A stretch of 64,000 nucleotides of DNA, from the NCBI GenBank assembly GCA_000198515.1, contig FP929140.1:3446527-3510526 (forward strand), given 5' to 3'. A program made the position numbers and the translations under genes. The notes under the pieces were generated by a model. That model was not told where the DNA came from. It saw only the letters and a program-made list of their open reading frames with translations, and did no database searches. The stretch is from a gamma proteobacterium HdN1 (lineage in GTDB: Bacteria > Pseudomonadota > Gammaproteobacteria > Pseudomonadales > Ketobacteraceae). Below are positions 49,232 to 59,012 of the stretch, piece after piece; the first letter of the stretch is position 1, and every line of letters starts with the position of its first letter.

Positions 49232-49747
49232 TTAGAAACTGTCAGTGGAAGTGAACAGCCCGACACGCAGATCGGTGGCGGTGTAAATCTCGCGATCATC
49301 TACCAAAAGCGACGCATCGCCAATGCCCATGACCAGTTTGCGCTCAATTACGCGTTTCATGTCAATGCGGTAGGTGACTTTTTTGGCTTTTGGGAGCACT
49401 TGGCCGAAAAATTTGACTTCGCCAACGCCCAAGGCGCGACCGCGGCCTTTGTTGCCGCGCCAGCCAAGGTAAAAGCCAATCAACTGCCACATGGCGTCAA
49501 GGCCGAGGCAGCCCGGCATTACGGGGTCGCCTTCAAAGTGGCAGGCGAAAAACCAAAGATCAGGATGTACGTCGAGCTCGGCGATAATCTCACCTTTATC
49601 GTACTTGCCGCCAGTATCGGTAATCAATGCGATGCGATCTAGCATCAACATATTGGGAAGTGGGAGCTGGGCGTTGCCTGGGCCGAACATCCGTCCGTGT
49701 GAACATTCAAGCAATTCTTCTAGGTTGTAGGCGTTTTTTTGATTCAT
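49232..49747 (-). CDS. fabA: 3-hydroxydecanoyl-ACP dehydratase/isomerase FabA
   Basis: 171 residues from ATG 49747 (E. coli 172). Dehydrates 3-hydroxydecanoyl-ACP and isomerises the product to cis-3-decenoyl-ACP, the branch point to unsaturated fatty acids. Catalytic histidine in [18 protein letters not shown] and aspartate in the same segment (GLDAMWQ). 19 bases before fabB, one operon. No FadR- or FabR-type palindrome was recognised in the upstream spacer. Confidence 0.97.
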   Translation of the reverse strand: MNQKNAYNLEELLECSHGRMFGPGNAQLPLPNMLMLDRIALITDTGGKYDKGEIIAELDVHPDLWFFACHFEGDPVMPGCLGLDAMWQLIGFYLGWRGNKGRGRALGVGEVKFFGQVLPKAKKVTYRIDMKRVIERKLVMGIGDASLLVDDREIYTATDLRVGLFTSTDSF

Positions 49748-50086
49748 TGTTGCTCGTGATCCCTTTTCTACAGACTTGGCGGTGGCGCGTAGGCTCGGTC
49801 TGTGTGGTTTTTGTTGATTCGGTTTTGGCAGACGCCGTTTCCGTCTGCGTAAGGGCGTAATAGTAGCGTTCAAGCGGCGGGTTGGCGACGATAAGATTGT
49901 ATAAGAGTGCTACAGAGCACATCCCCCATGCGTTTAATGTGCGGACCACCGGATTTAGGCACCCAATGGATCGCGCTGACATGCGGGGGGGGGGGTGAGG
50001 GTGCTGCATGTCAGGGTGGTGCAATGACCTTATCTCGCTTTTGTGGTATGTTTCACACCCGTTATCACACTTGTCGAGAGATCTAC
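49748..50086. promoter_or_regulatory. Divergent fabA / ccmF spacer with an 11-G tract
   Basis: A 339-bp region with no credible gene. It must hold the fabA and ccmF promoters, but none was placed with confidence. It contains an uninterrupted run of 11 G at 49985-49995, about 90 bases before ccmF. Confidence 0.5.
49985..49995 (+). repeat. Poly-G tract (11 G)
   Basis: The longest G homopolymer noticed in the window. Tracts of this length are prone to slipped-strand length change and, in promoters, can alter expression. Confidence 0.75.
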
Positions 50087-52081
50087 GTGAATCCGGAAAT
50101 TGGCCATTTTGCTCTGGTGCTGGCGTTTGCTGTTGCGCTGTTTCAAGGGGTGCTGCCGTTGTGGGGTGTTTATCGCGGTCACCGTGGGTTGATGGCGTTG
50201 GGGCGATCGTTATCCTATGGGCAGTTTTTCTTTATGGCCCTAGCGATTGCGTGCCTTGGCGCGGCATTTTTGCAGAATGACTTTACCGTACAGTACGTTG
50301 CGCGCAATTCGAACACCTTGCTGCCGTTCTGGTACAAGATCTCTGCGATCTGGGGAGGGCACGAGGGTTCGCTGCTGTTATGGGGATTTGTTTTGTCGGT
50401 TTGGACGGCGGCGGTTGCGCTATTTAGCCGCTCGATTCCCGAGCCGATGATTGCGCGTGTGCTGGCCATTATGGGCTGGATCGGTGTTGGTTTTTACTCG
50501 TTTATGCTGTTCACTTCCAACCCGTTTTTACGCAATCTGCCCGATTTTCCTGCGGAAGGCGCGGATCTTAACCCGCTCTTGCAAGATGTGGGGCTGATAC
50601 TTCACCCGCCGATGCTGTATATGGGCTATGTAGGTTTTTCAGTGGCCTTCGCATTTGCTATTGCGGGCTTGCTGAGCGGGCGGATGGATAGCGCGTGGGC
50701 GCGTTGGTCACGGCCGTGGACTACGGTGGCCTGGTGTTTCCTAACGGGTGGGATTGCGTTGGGGAGCTGGTGGGCCTATTACGAGCTGGGGTGGGGTGGA
50801 TGGTGGTTCTGGGATCCGGTTGAGAACGCATCCTTTATGCCGTGGTTAGTGGGTACTGCGTTGATTCACTCGCTGGCGGCAACGGAAAAACGCGGGGTGT
50901 TCAAGCCTTGGACGGTGCTGCTGGCGATTCTAGCTTTCAGCCTCTCGCTCTTGGGCACCTTCTTGGTGCGTTCCGGTGTTCTTACTTCGGTGCATGCGTT
51001 TGCTTCAGACCCTGCGCGTGGCTACTACATATTGGTGTTCTTAGTGGCCGTTATTGGTGGTTCGCTTACCTTGTTCGCGGCGCGTGCCAATGTGTTTGAT
51101 ACGGAATCCCGCTACGAAACGTTTTCGCGGGAGATGTTCTTACTGATCAATAATATTCTCTTGATGGTGGCGGCGGGCTACGTTCTGCTCGGTACTTTGG
51201 CGCCAATTTTCGCGGATGTTCTTGGCCTTGGAAAGATTTCGATTGGTGAGCCATTTTTCAACACGGTTGCAGGCCCGCTGGCTGCGTTGTTGATGTTGTT
51301 GACGGGGGTCGGGCCGCTGCTTAACTGGAAGCGCCATTCAGTGAGTGCGTTACTGCGCTTGCTGATGGTTGCTTTTGTTGGTTCCGCGATTGCGGGGGTT
51401 GTATTGGTTTGGTTGTTGGCTCAAGAAATGGCGCCTTACGTGGTTCTGGCGACGGCGTTTTGTGTTTATGCGGCGGTTCTTTTGGTGGTGGATTGCGGGC
51501 GCAAAATGAGAACCGCAAAAGCGGGCTTGTGGGCGGGTTGGCAGCGTTTGCCGCGCAGCTACCGTGGTATGTTAGTGGCGCATGCGGGCTTTATTGTTTC
51601 TATGTTAGGCATCACCTGGGTGAGCGCATTTGATGTAGAGAAAGATGTACGCTTGGCGCCTGGCGAGTCTGTCGTCGTGCAGGATTATCGTTATGCCTTT
51701 GATGAGGTGCGCGATATTCAAGGGCCGAACTATGTTTCTACGGAAGGTGCATTTACCGTCTATAAAGGCGATCGCGTGGTGGCCAGATTGACGCCTGAGA
51801 AGCGCCGTTATCTGGCTCAAGGCAGTGTTATGACCGAGGCCGCCATTGACGGCGGTCTGTGGCGTGATCTTTACGTCGCTTTGGGTGAGCCTTTGGGGGA
51901 CGGTAGCTGGGCCGTTCGCATTTACTATAAACCGCTGATGCGCTGGGTGTGGGGCGGTGGGTTGATTATGGCGCTTGGCGGGTTGATTGCGCTAAGCGAT
52001 CGGCGTTACCGAGTTGCCAGCCGTCGAGCTTTAGCAGGTGAGCGCGCTGTGGGTGGCACAACAAGCGGGGCGGTTGCATGA
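50087..52081 (+). CDS. ccmF: Cytochrome c heme lyase subunit CcmF
   Basis: 664 residues from GTG 50087, after GAGAG; homology starts at NPEIGHFALVLAF. The frame is open 60 codons further upstream, through the poly-G tract, but that part is not CcmF-like. Multi-pass inner-membrane protein that attaches heme to apocytochrome c with CcmH/I. The WWD heme-binding domain is GWGGWWFWDPVENASFMPW. Heme-ligand histidines are expected in ILHPPMLYMGYVG and the HSLAATEKR and SVHAFASDP loops. Starts a ccmFGHI operon; overlaps ccmG by ATGA. Confidence 0.96.
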   Translation: MNPEIGHFALVLAFAVALFQGVLPLWGVYRGHRGLMALGRSLSYGQFFFMALAIACLGAAFLQNDFTVQYVARNSNTLLPFWYKISAIWGGHEGSLLLWGFVLSVWTAAVALFSRSIPEPMIARVLAIMGWIGVGFYSFMLFTSNPFLRNLPDFPAEGADLNPLLQDVGLILHPPMLYMGYVGFSVAFAFAIAGLLSGRMDSAWARWSRPWTTVAWCFLTGGIALGSWWAYYELGWGGWWFWDPVENASFMPWLVGTALIHSLAATEKRGVFKPWTVLLAILAFSLSLLGTFLVRSGVLTSVHAFASDPARGYYILVFLVAVIGGSLTLFAARANVFDTESRYETFSREMFLLINNILLMVAAGYVLLGTLAPIFADVLGLGKISIGEPFFNTVAGPLAALLMLLTGVGPLLNWKRHSVSALLRLLMVAFVGSAIAGVVLVWLLAQEMAPYVVLATAFCVYAAVLLVVDCGRKMRTAKAGLWAGWQRLPRSYRGMLVAHAGFIVSMLGITWVSAFDVEKDVRLAPGESVVVQDYRYAFDEVRDIQGPNYVSTEGAFTVYKGDRVVARLTPEKRRYLAQGSVMTEAAIDGGLWRDLYVALGEPLGDGSWAVRIYYKPLMRWVWGGGLIMALGGLIALSDRRYRVASRRALAGERAVGGTTSGAVA

Positions 52082-52668
52082 AGGCAAAATGGATTTTAAT
52101 GGCAGTACCTTTGGTGTTGTTTCTTGGGATGGTGTTGTTTTTGGGATTCGGTTTGCAGAAAGACCCAAGCTTGCTTCCCTCGACCATGGTAGATAAGCCG
52201 ATTCCGGCATTTTCTTTGCCAAGGCTGCTGGAACCTTCTCAACAGATTGGCATTGCTGATATCAAGGGGCCTGCACTGCTGAATGTGTGGGGTACTTGGT
52301 GCCCGAATTGCAAAATCGAACATCCGCTGTTGGTGGAGCTCGCCAAGGGTGGCATTCCCATTTATGGCTTGAACTATAAAGACAACCGTAACGAGGCGTT
52401 AAAGTGGCTTCAGCAGTTGGGAAACCCTTACATAGACGTGATTTTTGATGAAAAAGGTACGTTGGGATTTGATCTTGGCGTATACGGCGCACCGGAAACC
52501 TTTTTGGTGGATGCCAACGGTTTAATTCGTTACCGTCAGGTGGGCGAGATTACTGCGGATTCTTGGCGCAATGTGTTGTGGCCGAAATGGCAGCTAATTA
52601 CCGGCCATACTGTTAACGCTTCAGGGCAGGCTGTGGATCGCCATGCGGCGGCGGAGTCGGCGCCATGA
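52078..52668 (+). CDS. ccmG: Thiol:disulfide interchange protein CcmG/DsbE
   Basis: 196 residues. Membrane-anchored periplasmic thioredoxin (anchor about residues 5-25) that keeps the apocytochrome CxxCH cysteines reduced. Redox motif WCPNC (GTWCPNCKIEHPLL), and the family segment GVYGAPETFLVDANGLIRYR with the cis-proline. Overlaps both ccmF and ccmH by 4 bases (ATGA). Confidence 0.95.
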   Translation: MKAKWILMAVPLVLFLGMVLFLGFGLQKDPSLLPSTMVDKPIPAFSLPRLLEPSQQIGIADIKGPALLNVWGTWCPNCKIEHPLLVELAKGGIPIYGLNYKDNRNEALKWLQQLGNPYIDVIFDEKGTLGFDLGVYGAPETFLVDANGLIRYRQVGEITADSWRNVLWPKWQLITGHTVNASGQAVDRHAAAESAP

Positions 52669-53246
52669 GAGCCAATCGCCTTCCAGTGCTCCTGCTTAGT
52701 GGTGTACTCGCGGTAGTGTTTTTATGCAAGGTCGGCACACTGTTTGCCTCCATCGACGTATATGAATTCGATCAGCCAGATAAAGAGGCGCGCTTTCGCG
52801 TGCTAACGCATGAGCTGCGCTGCCCGAAGTGCCAAAATCAGAATATCAACGATTCGAACGCGCCGTTGGCGAAAGACATGAAGGATCACGTCTACCAAAA
52901 AATCAACGAAGGTAAATCCAATCAGGAAATCGTGGATTATCTGGTCGAGCGTTACGGAGATTTTGTTACCTATCGGCCAAGAATGTCGTTTGGCGTTGCT
53001 TTGCTTTGGATTGCGCCGGCGCTGCTGGGCGGTTTGGTGTTGATCGTGGTTTGGCTGGCGCGCCGGCCGCAACAAAGTGCGGGGCTTGCCGCTACCGACC
53101 GCACACAACTGGATGCACTTTTACGCCAGTATCCCGATGAATCTCATTCGCAAGAAAGACCTGCCTCTCAGGGGAATCTTGATCCGCATGGGGAAACCGA
53201 ATCGCCCAAGGATTCTGCGCCGAATTCGTCTTCGCACAGGGAATAA
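52665..53246 (+). CDS. ccmH: Cytochrome c maturation protein CcmH
   Basis: 193 residues. N-terminal signal/anchor, then the redox motif LRCPKCQNQNINDSNAPLAKD with two cysteines, the three-helix domain VDYLVERYGDFVTYRP, and a second membrane segment (about residues 105-125). The hydrophilic end is longer than the usual short CcmH (Ser/Gln/Glu rich). It reduces apocytochrome for heme attachment with CcmG and CcmF. Confidence 0.94.
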   Translation: MRANRLPVLLLSGVLAVVFLCKVGTLFASIDVYEFDQPDKEARFRVLTHELRCPKCQNQNINDSNAPLAKDMKDHVYQKINEGKSNQEIVDYLVERYGDFVTYRPRMSFGVALLWIAPALLGGLVLIVVWLARRPQQSAGLAATDRTQLDALLRQYPDESHSQERPASQGNLDPHGETESPKDSAPNSSSHRE

Positions 53247-53252
53247 GCTCCA

Positions 53253-54533
53253 ATGATGTTTATTGCTTTTTTTGCCTTAATTGCAATTGCGTTCCTGTTT
53301 TTTTTCGTCCCCCTTTTTCGTACACCTACCCAAGATCGTGCGATTTCGCAGCAAGGCGTGAACACTGTGCTGTTTCGGGATCGTCTTAAAGAAATTGAGG
53401 GGGATCGGCAGCGCGGTAAGCTGAGTGATGCAGAATTTGACCAGCTCAAAAGTGAGTTGGAGTTTGGCTTTCTGGCGGACGCGCAGGCGAGTGCGGGCGA
53501 TGGCGTAACGGTTTCAGCGAGCCGGTTTCCGGTAGGCGCCGTTGTGATGGTTGTGATTCTGTTGCCTGTGATGAGCCTAGGCGCTTATTTTTTTGAGGGC
53601 CAATGGAAATCCGTACATGCTTGGCAGCAAACGCGGCAGCAGTGGGAGCCGTTAATTGAAGCCAGTTTGCGAGGCGATGAAATTCCGGAAGAGGCCGCCA
53701 AGGATTTAACGGCAGCAGATTATATTCGCGTCGTGCAGTATTTGTTGCAGCGCGATTCGAAGAACCCTGTAGCGTGGCAGGATTTGGGGCGCGCCTATAT
53801 GCAGGTCGGGTTGTTTTCTCACGCAGAAGCTGCGCTGCAGCATGCACTGCTGTTGGAGCCAGCGAATATCAATTTGCTGGTGCCCATCATTGAAGCCCGC
53901 ATGGCGCAGGGCAAAGCTTCTCTTGATGAACAGAGCATGGCGCTGTTGCGGCAGGCGGTGGCGGCAGAGCCGCACAACCAGAAGGCGCGGATGATTCTGG
54001 GCATGGCCCTGTTTACTGGAGCAGAATACGCCGAGGCGATTGAAGTATGGGAAGCCCTGTTGAAAGACACGCCGCCGGAGTCAGAAGGAGTGCGTATCCT
54101 GCAAGCGAGTATTGATCGCGCGCGGGCCAAGCTAGATGCGAGCGATGTGGAGGGTGCAGTTGCTGCTGTAGATGATGCGTCGGCGCCGGTGTTGGACGTG
54201 AATGTGCAAGTCGGTGCGAATGTGAAAGTCCCCCTTGACGGTAGTTGGACGCTTTTTGTCTATGCAAAAGCACCGCAAGGCATGCCGATGCCGGTTGCGA
54301 TCAAGCGCATGCCCTATACCGATGCATCCGTCCAAGTGCGCTTAACTGATGCAGATTCTTTAATGCCGGCAGCAAAACTCTCGACGACACAACAAGTAGA
54401 GGTGTACGCGCGGCTTTCCAAATCGGGCCAGGCGGAGCCGCAACCGGGGGATTATATGGCGCGTTCTGCTGCACTCGCCGTAGCTGCGGGCGCCAACCAG
54501 ACCGCACTGGAAATTACCGAAGCTGTAGATTAG
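53253..54533 (+). CDS. ccmI: Cytochrome c maturation protein CcmI (TPR)
   Basis: 426 residues from ATG 53253 (ATG 53256 equally possible). Two N-terminal membrane segments (about 3-21 and 90-112) flank a cytoplasmic coiled loop FRDRLKEIEGDRQRGKLSD. TPR repeats follow (about 155-295; PVAWQDLGRAYMQVGLFSHA, ARMILGMALFTGAEYAEAI), then a beta-rich C-terminal domain. It holds apocytochrome c for the heme lyase. Last gene of ccmFGHI. Confidence 0.9.
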   Translation: MMFIAFFALIAIAFLFFFVPLFRTPTQDRAISQQGVNTVLFRDRLKEIEGDRQRGKLSDAEFDQLKSELEFGFLADAQASAGDGVTVSASRFPVGAVVMVVILLPVMSLGAYFFEGQWKSVHAWQQTRQQWEPLIEASLRGDEIPEEAAKDLTAADYIRVVQYLLQRDSKNPVAWQDLGRAYMQVGLFSHAEAALQHALLLEPANINLLVPIIEARMAQGKASLDEQSMALLRQAVAAEPHNQKARMILGMALFTGAEYAEAIEVWEALLKDTPPESEGVRILQASIDRARAKLDASDVEGAVAAVDDASAPVLDVNVQVGANVKVPLDGSWTLFVYAKAPQGMPMPVAIKRMPYTDASVQVRLTDADSLMPAAKLSTTQQVEVYARLSKSGQAEPQPGDYMARSAALAVAAGANQTALEITEAVD

Positions 54534-54628
54534 TGCGCAGGCGATGGTGCGCAAATCGGGCTACACTGGCCATTAAATCGAAGACAACTCGTTGGGTGAA
54601 GGATCGTCCACAACCTTGAGGGTATGGT

Positions 54629-56038
54629 ATGGCGATTGCGGCCTCTCTACAGCGCTATTTTGAGCGCAATGGCGTGCACGTGACGGTGCACGACCATGCT
54701 GCCGGCCTCTCTTTGTTGGATCTTGTTCGCCAGTTTGGGCTTAGCCCTGAGCAGATCGTGCTGCCTGTCGTGTTGCAAAGTGAGCGAAAGGCGCTGCTAA
54801 TGGCGCTCGTGCCGATGTCTCGCCTCTTGGATCTGGATCGGGTTAACGCTTTGCTGCAGCGTAAATTCACGCGCTTGGACGAGAAGGCATTGACCGGTAT
54901 TTTCTTTGATGCGGAGCCCGGCGCAGAGCCGCCTTTTGGTGAACCCTACCGGATTCCGTGCCTTGTCGATCGAAGTTTGATGGAGCAGTCCCGAGTCTAT
55001 TTTCGTGCAGGGAGTCGTCAGAACATGGCGAGCATCTCGGGAGAGGATTTTCAGTTTTTGATTACAGGAGCGCCCAAAGCCGTGATCAGCAATGAACGTG
55101 GAAACCTTGTGGATTCACCCGCACCCGTCACCGATGCGAGGCCGCTTTCTGCAAATGCGATTCGCGCGAGCCTTGAGAAAATCTATCGCCTTCCGCCCAT
55201 GCCGCCGATGGCGCTCAAGATCATCGAGACGGTCAATGATCCACATGCGTCTGCAGATGCCCTCGCCGAATGGGTAGAGTTGGATCCGAGTGTTGCAGCA
55301 CAGATTATTCGTTATGCATCCTCGCCGTTTTATGGCTACCGAGCCAAAGTGACCAGCGTGCGTGAAGCCATTACCCGCGTGCTGGGGTTTGAAACGGTCG
55401 GGCATATTGCCTTGGGAATCGCGTCCACGAAGGCGTTTAAGGTGGAGCGGGATGGCCCGCTGGGATTGCGCGCATTCTGGACGCATGCTCTTGCTTGTGG
55501 TGTGTTGGCGCAGACGCTGGCGCGTAAGATCAATCAGCCGGAATCGTTAAATGCTTCGCAGGCTTATCTTGTGGGGCTGTTGCATAACCTTGGGACGCTC
55601 TTGGTTGCACACCTGTTTCAACCAGAATTTGCCATGCTGAACAAGGTGGCGCGTAATCAGCCGACGGAGCCACTCTACAGGATTGAGCAGCGGGTGATTG
55701 GAGTGGGGCAGGCGCAGCAGGTGATTGCGCTGGGCCACGCCGAGGTTGGCGCCATTTTACTCGAACAGTGGCGATTGCCGGATCCGATTGTGATTGCGGC
55801 TCGTCACCATCATGAAGACAGCTATAAAGGCGAGTACGCTCCCTATGTTGAGCTTGTGCAGCTAGCGAACGTGCTGCTTTCCCATCAGGGCATTGGCGAT
55901 CTTGGTCAGCACGAAGAACCTCTGCCTCTACCCGCGCATCATTTTCCTCTGACCAATGAGGAAATTCTCCACGTGGCTGCCAACATCGTGGATATGTATG
56001 AAGAAATCAGCGCTCTAGCGGATCGGATTGCTGCCTGA
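54629..56038 (+). CDS. YbaK-like domain fused to HDOD domain
   Basis: 469 residues. Residues about 1-165 resemble the YbaK/aminoacyl-tRNA deacylase-associated fold (VHVTVHDHAAGLSLLDL, VVLQSERKALLMALVPMSRLLDLDRVNALL). Residues about 185-400 are HDOD: LPPMPPMALKIIETVNDP, VELDPSVAAQIIRYASSPFYG, YLVGLLHNLGTLL and ARHHHED. HDOD proteins are regulatory relatives of HD phosphohydrolases; the missing aspartate in LLHN suggests no hydrolase activity. No partner gene is adjacent; it sits alone between ccmI and adk. Confidence 0.85.
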   Translation: MAIAASLQRYFERNGVHVTVHDHAAGLSLLDLVRQFGLSPEQIVLPVVLQSERKALLMALVPMSRLLDLDRVNALLQRKFTRLDEKALTGIFFDAEPGAEPPFGEPYRIPCLVDRSLMEQSRVYFRAGSRQNMASISGEDFQFLITGAPKAVISNERGNLVDSPAPVTDARPLSANAIRASLEKIYRLPPMPPMALKIIETVNDPHASADALAEWVELDPSVAAQIIRYASSPFYGYRAKVTSVREAITRVLGFETVGHIALGIASTKAFKVERDGPLGLRAFWTHALACGVLAQTLARKINQPESLNASQAYLVGLLHNLGTLLVAHLFQPEFAMLNKVARNQPTEPLYRIEQRVIGVGQAQQVIALGHAEVGAILLEQWRLPDPIVIAARHHHEDSYKGEYAPYVELVQLANVLLSHQGIGDLGQHEEPLPLPAHHFPLTNEEILHVAANIVDMYEEISALADRIAA

Positions 56039-56106
56039 CCTGCCAGTGTTATACATTCGTATGGCTTTGTGTGATTTCGTTCTTCAACGAATGCCGCGAG
56101 GTGTAG

Positions 56107-56799
<693 letters not shown>

Positions 56800-56830
56800 G
56801 CGGCCTTCACAAAAAAGATGGCCTTTTAAG

Positions 56831-56879
56831 AAAAGCCGCGCAGGATCGCTAACAAAGGCGATTTAGCGTGGCTTTTTTT
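56831..56879 (+). terminator. Terminator after adk
   Basis: AAAAGCC (56831-56837) pairs with GGCTTTT (from 56870), with an inner CGCTAA / TTAGCG stem (56847-56852, 56863-56868), followed by a T-run. The A-run on the left arm could also serve the convergent mobA. Confidence 0.8.
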
Positions 56880-56905
56880 GTGCCCGCTGTTTTTGAGGCA
56901 GAAGG

Positions 56906-57598
56906 CTATTCTTCCTGAGTGAAATGCTCCAAATCTTCCGGCCGGTTAAAGTTAGTAAAGGCGGCGCGTTGGTCAGAGAAGTCTACCCATTCGGCGTCGT
57001 GGTCTTTGCACCATTGAATCAACCGGCGATGCCCCTCCAGTAAATAGTGCGTGAGTGGGTTGCCAAGGTTTGCGGGGTAGATGCCAAACAGCGGCTGTTC
57101 GCGTTCGCCATCATGTACCAATACTGGGTGGTGTAGTTGTTGGGTGTGGAGACTTGTTGCTAGCGATGAGCGGCCTATCAGCTGAGTGAGCAGATCACGA
57201 GGCACAAAGGGCGCGTCGGTTGCGACCACCAGCGCGCAAGGCGTGTCGATACGTTGTAGCGCGGTCTGTATTCCGGCGAGCGGCCCTTGAAAGCCGGTGA
57301 GTTGATCGCTCACCACGTCTATTTTTGTAGCGACTGCAGTCACCGAGCCCCCCGCAGTTCGGCTTTGGGCGGTGGCCAGCGCTTGGTATTGTGCGAGGTT
57401 GCGGTTCGCCACGATCAGGAGCGTAGAGGTTTGTGGCAACAGACGCTCAAGCACATGCTGAATCAGCGGCTTTCCTTGGAATTGCACCCAGCCTTTATCT
57501 TGGCCGCCCATTCTTGCGCCTTGGCCGCCGGCCAGAATGACGCCGGTAAAGAGCGCTGCGCATTCTGTTTTTGTGCCGTTTGCAACTCTATCGTTCAT
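56906..57598 (-). CDS. mobA: Molybdenum cofactor guanylyltransferase MobA
   Basis: 230 residues. Transfers GMP from GTP to molybdopterin to make the guanine dinucleotide cofactor. N-terminal nucleotide motif GVILAGGQGARMGGQDKGW, then GPLAGIQTAL, ATDAPFVP with the metal aspartate, and NFNRPEDL near the end. GGAAGG lies 10 bases upstream of ATG 57598. Convergent with adk. Confidence 0.93.
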   Translation of the reverse strand: MNDRVANGTKTECAALFTGVILAGGQGARMGGQDKGWVQFQGKPLIQHVLERLLPQTSTLLIVANRNLAQYQALATAQSRTAGGSVTAVATKIDVVSDQLTGFQGPLAGIQTALQRIDTPCALVVATDAPFVPRDLLTQLIGRSSLATSLHTQQLHHPVLVHDGEREQPLFGIYPANLGNPLTHYLLEGHRRLIQWCKDHDAEWVDFSDQRAAFTNFNRPEDLEHFTQEE

Positions 57599-57795
57599 TG
57601 TGCTTTTGCCTTCCGGTGCGCCTTCACTTGTTGACTGTGCCTTCTAGGTGTGTCAGTTAGTGCGTTGAGCGATTAAAAAACACGCAGAACGGATGAAAAA
57701 TAGCCGCTACTGGCTTGTATTTTAACCGATTGCGATGCAAACGCCGAAGGAATTTGTGCAATAATAGCGAACCTGCTCAACGGTTTGGATTCTGA

Positions 57796-58620
57796 TTGCG
57801 GGATTCCTTGCCACATTTTCACTCGGCTGCATCCACCTTGGCAAAATCATCACCCGTTCTTTTAGCATTGGACACCTCTACCGAAGCTTGTTCGGTGGCG
57901 CTTTGCGTGGGCGAGCGTGAGTTTTTTCGCTATGAACTGGCGCCGCGGCTTCATACCGCACTGGTGTTGCCGATGGTGACGGCGGTATGCGAGGAAGCCG
58001 GCATCGCGCTGTCGGCCATTGAGGCGATTGCGTTCGCGCGGGGGCCGGGGGCTTTTACGGGGTTGCGGATTGCTGCTGGTGTGGTGCAGGGCTTGGCGTA
58101 TGGTTTACAGGTTCCGGTGATTTCGGTGTCGACTCTTGCGGTCATGGCGCATCGCGCCTGGCGCGAGCGTGGCTGGAATGCGGTTCATACGGCCATTGAT
58201 GCACGTATGGGCGAGGTCTACTTCGGAAGCTATCGTGTAGAGGGTGCGGGGCGGGTTGCTCTTGTTGGCAGAGAAGTCGTTGCGCCGCTCGCTGAATTGC
58301 TGGCGTGTGCCCAGTTGGTGGATTCTGAAGAGGCTGCTTTAGTGGGAGAGGGGCCTGCTTCAAAAACAATCTCGGTAGATTCATTGCGAGCCGGTGGCTG
58401 GACTGGTTATGGCAGCGGTTGGGTGTATCGGGAGGCCCTGCAACAACAGCTTCCCGATGTTGTTGATCTGCAAGTGGAAGGCTATCCCCATGCCTTGGAT
58501 TTGCTGGCGTTGGGGCGCGTGATGTTTGCTGCGGGCGAATATGTGAATGCTGAAAATGCCTTGCCGGTGTATTTGCGGGATAGCGTTGTGCAGGTCAAAG
58601 AGCAAGTCAAATCCCATTAA
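57796..58620 (+). CDS. tsaB: tRNA threonylcarbamoyladenosine biosynthesis protein TsaB
   Basis: 274 residues if TTG 57796 is used. There is no ATG near the start: in-frame TTGs at 57808 (after GGGA) and 57838 (closest to the usual family start) are alternatives, so 260-274 residues. ASKHA-fold partner of TsaD/TsaE in making t6A37 of tRNA. Signatures: LLALDTSTEACSVAL, GPGAFTGLRIAAGVVQGLA and IDARMGEVYF. Followed after 35 bases by a small unknown gene and rsmJ. Confidence 0.93.
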   Translation: MRDSLPHFHSAASTLAKSSPVLLALDTSTEACSVALCVGEREFFRYELAPRLHTALVLPMVTAVCEEAGIALSAIEAIAFARGPGAFTGLRIAAGVVQGLAYGLQVPVISVSTLAVMAHRAWRERGWNAVHTAIDARMGEVYFGSYRVEGAGRVALVGREVVAPLAELLACAQLVDSEEAALVGEGPASKTISVDSLRAGGWTGYGSGWVYREALQQQLPDVVDLQVEGYPHALDLLALGRVMFAAGEYVNAENALPVYLRDSVVQVKEQVKSH

Positions 58621-58655
58621 GCGAACTATAATTTGATAAGGACAGCCGGAGATTT

Positions 58656-59012
58656 TTGTCATCCATGAGGCCCGTTGATTTTTCGATACAGCCTGTCGTA
58701 CCGCCTTATGCGAGCGTGATCCGAACCCGTCGGGAATCGGCGGCGGAGCGTGCGCGAGGCTCGGTACAAGAGCCCGTGGTCAATGAGCCGGTACAGCCCG
58801 CACGGCCTGTAAAAGAAGTCGTAGCTGCCCGTTCCCGCTTGCGCGTGGGGGACGACAACTCTCCAGCGCAGCGTACACTTTATTATACGAACGACGATAC
58901 CCGCTTTACCTCCTTCCAGCGCAAGGCGTTGAATGCCTATGCAGCCAATCAGAATTTGAGCCAGATGGATCCACACGCCGAGTATCTTGGTGCGATTGAC
59001 ACCTATGCCTAG
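58656..59012 (+). CDS. Small hypothetical protein between tsaB and rsmJ
   Basis: 118 residues from TTG 58656 (GGAG 4 bases upstream); ATG 58665 gives 115. I do not recognise it. The first half is rich in Pro, Val, Arg and Glu (probably disordered, no membrane segment or signal). The second half RTLYYTNDDTRFTSFQRKALNAYAANQ looks like a short helical domain, ending EYLGAIDTYA. Its end overlaps the rsmJ start by 8 bases, and its codon use resembles that of its neighbours, so it is likely expressed. Confidence 0.65.
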   Translation: MSSMRPVDFSIQPVVPPYASVIRTRRESAAERARGSVQEPVVNEPVQPARPVKEVVAARSRLRVGDDNSPAQRTLYYTNDDTRFTSFQRKALNAYAANQNLSQMDPHAEYLGAIDTYA

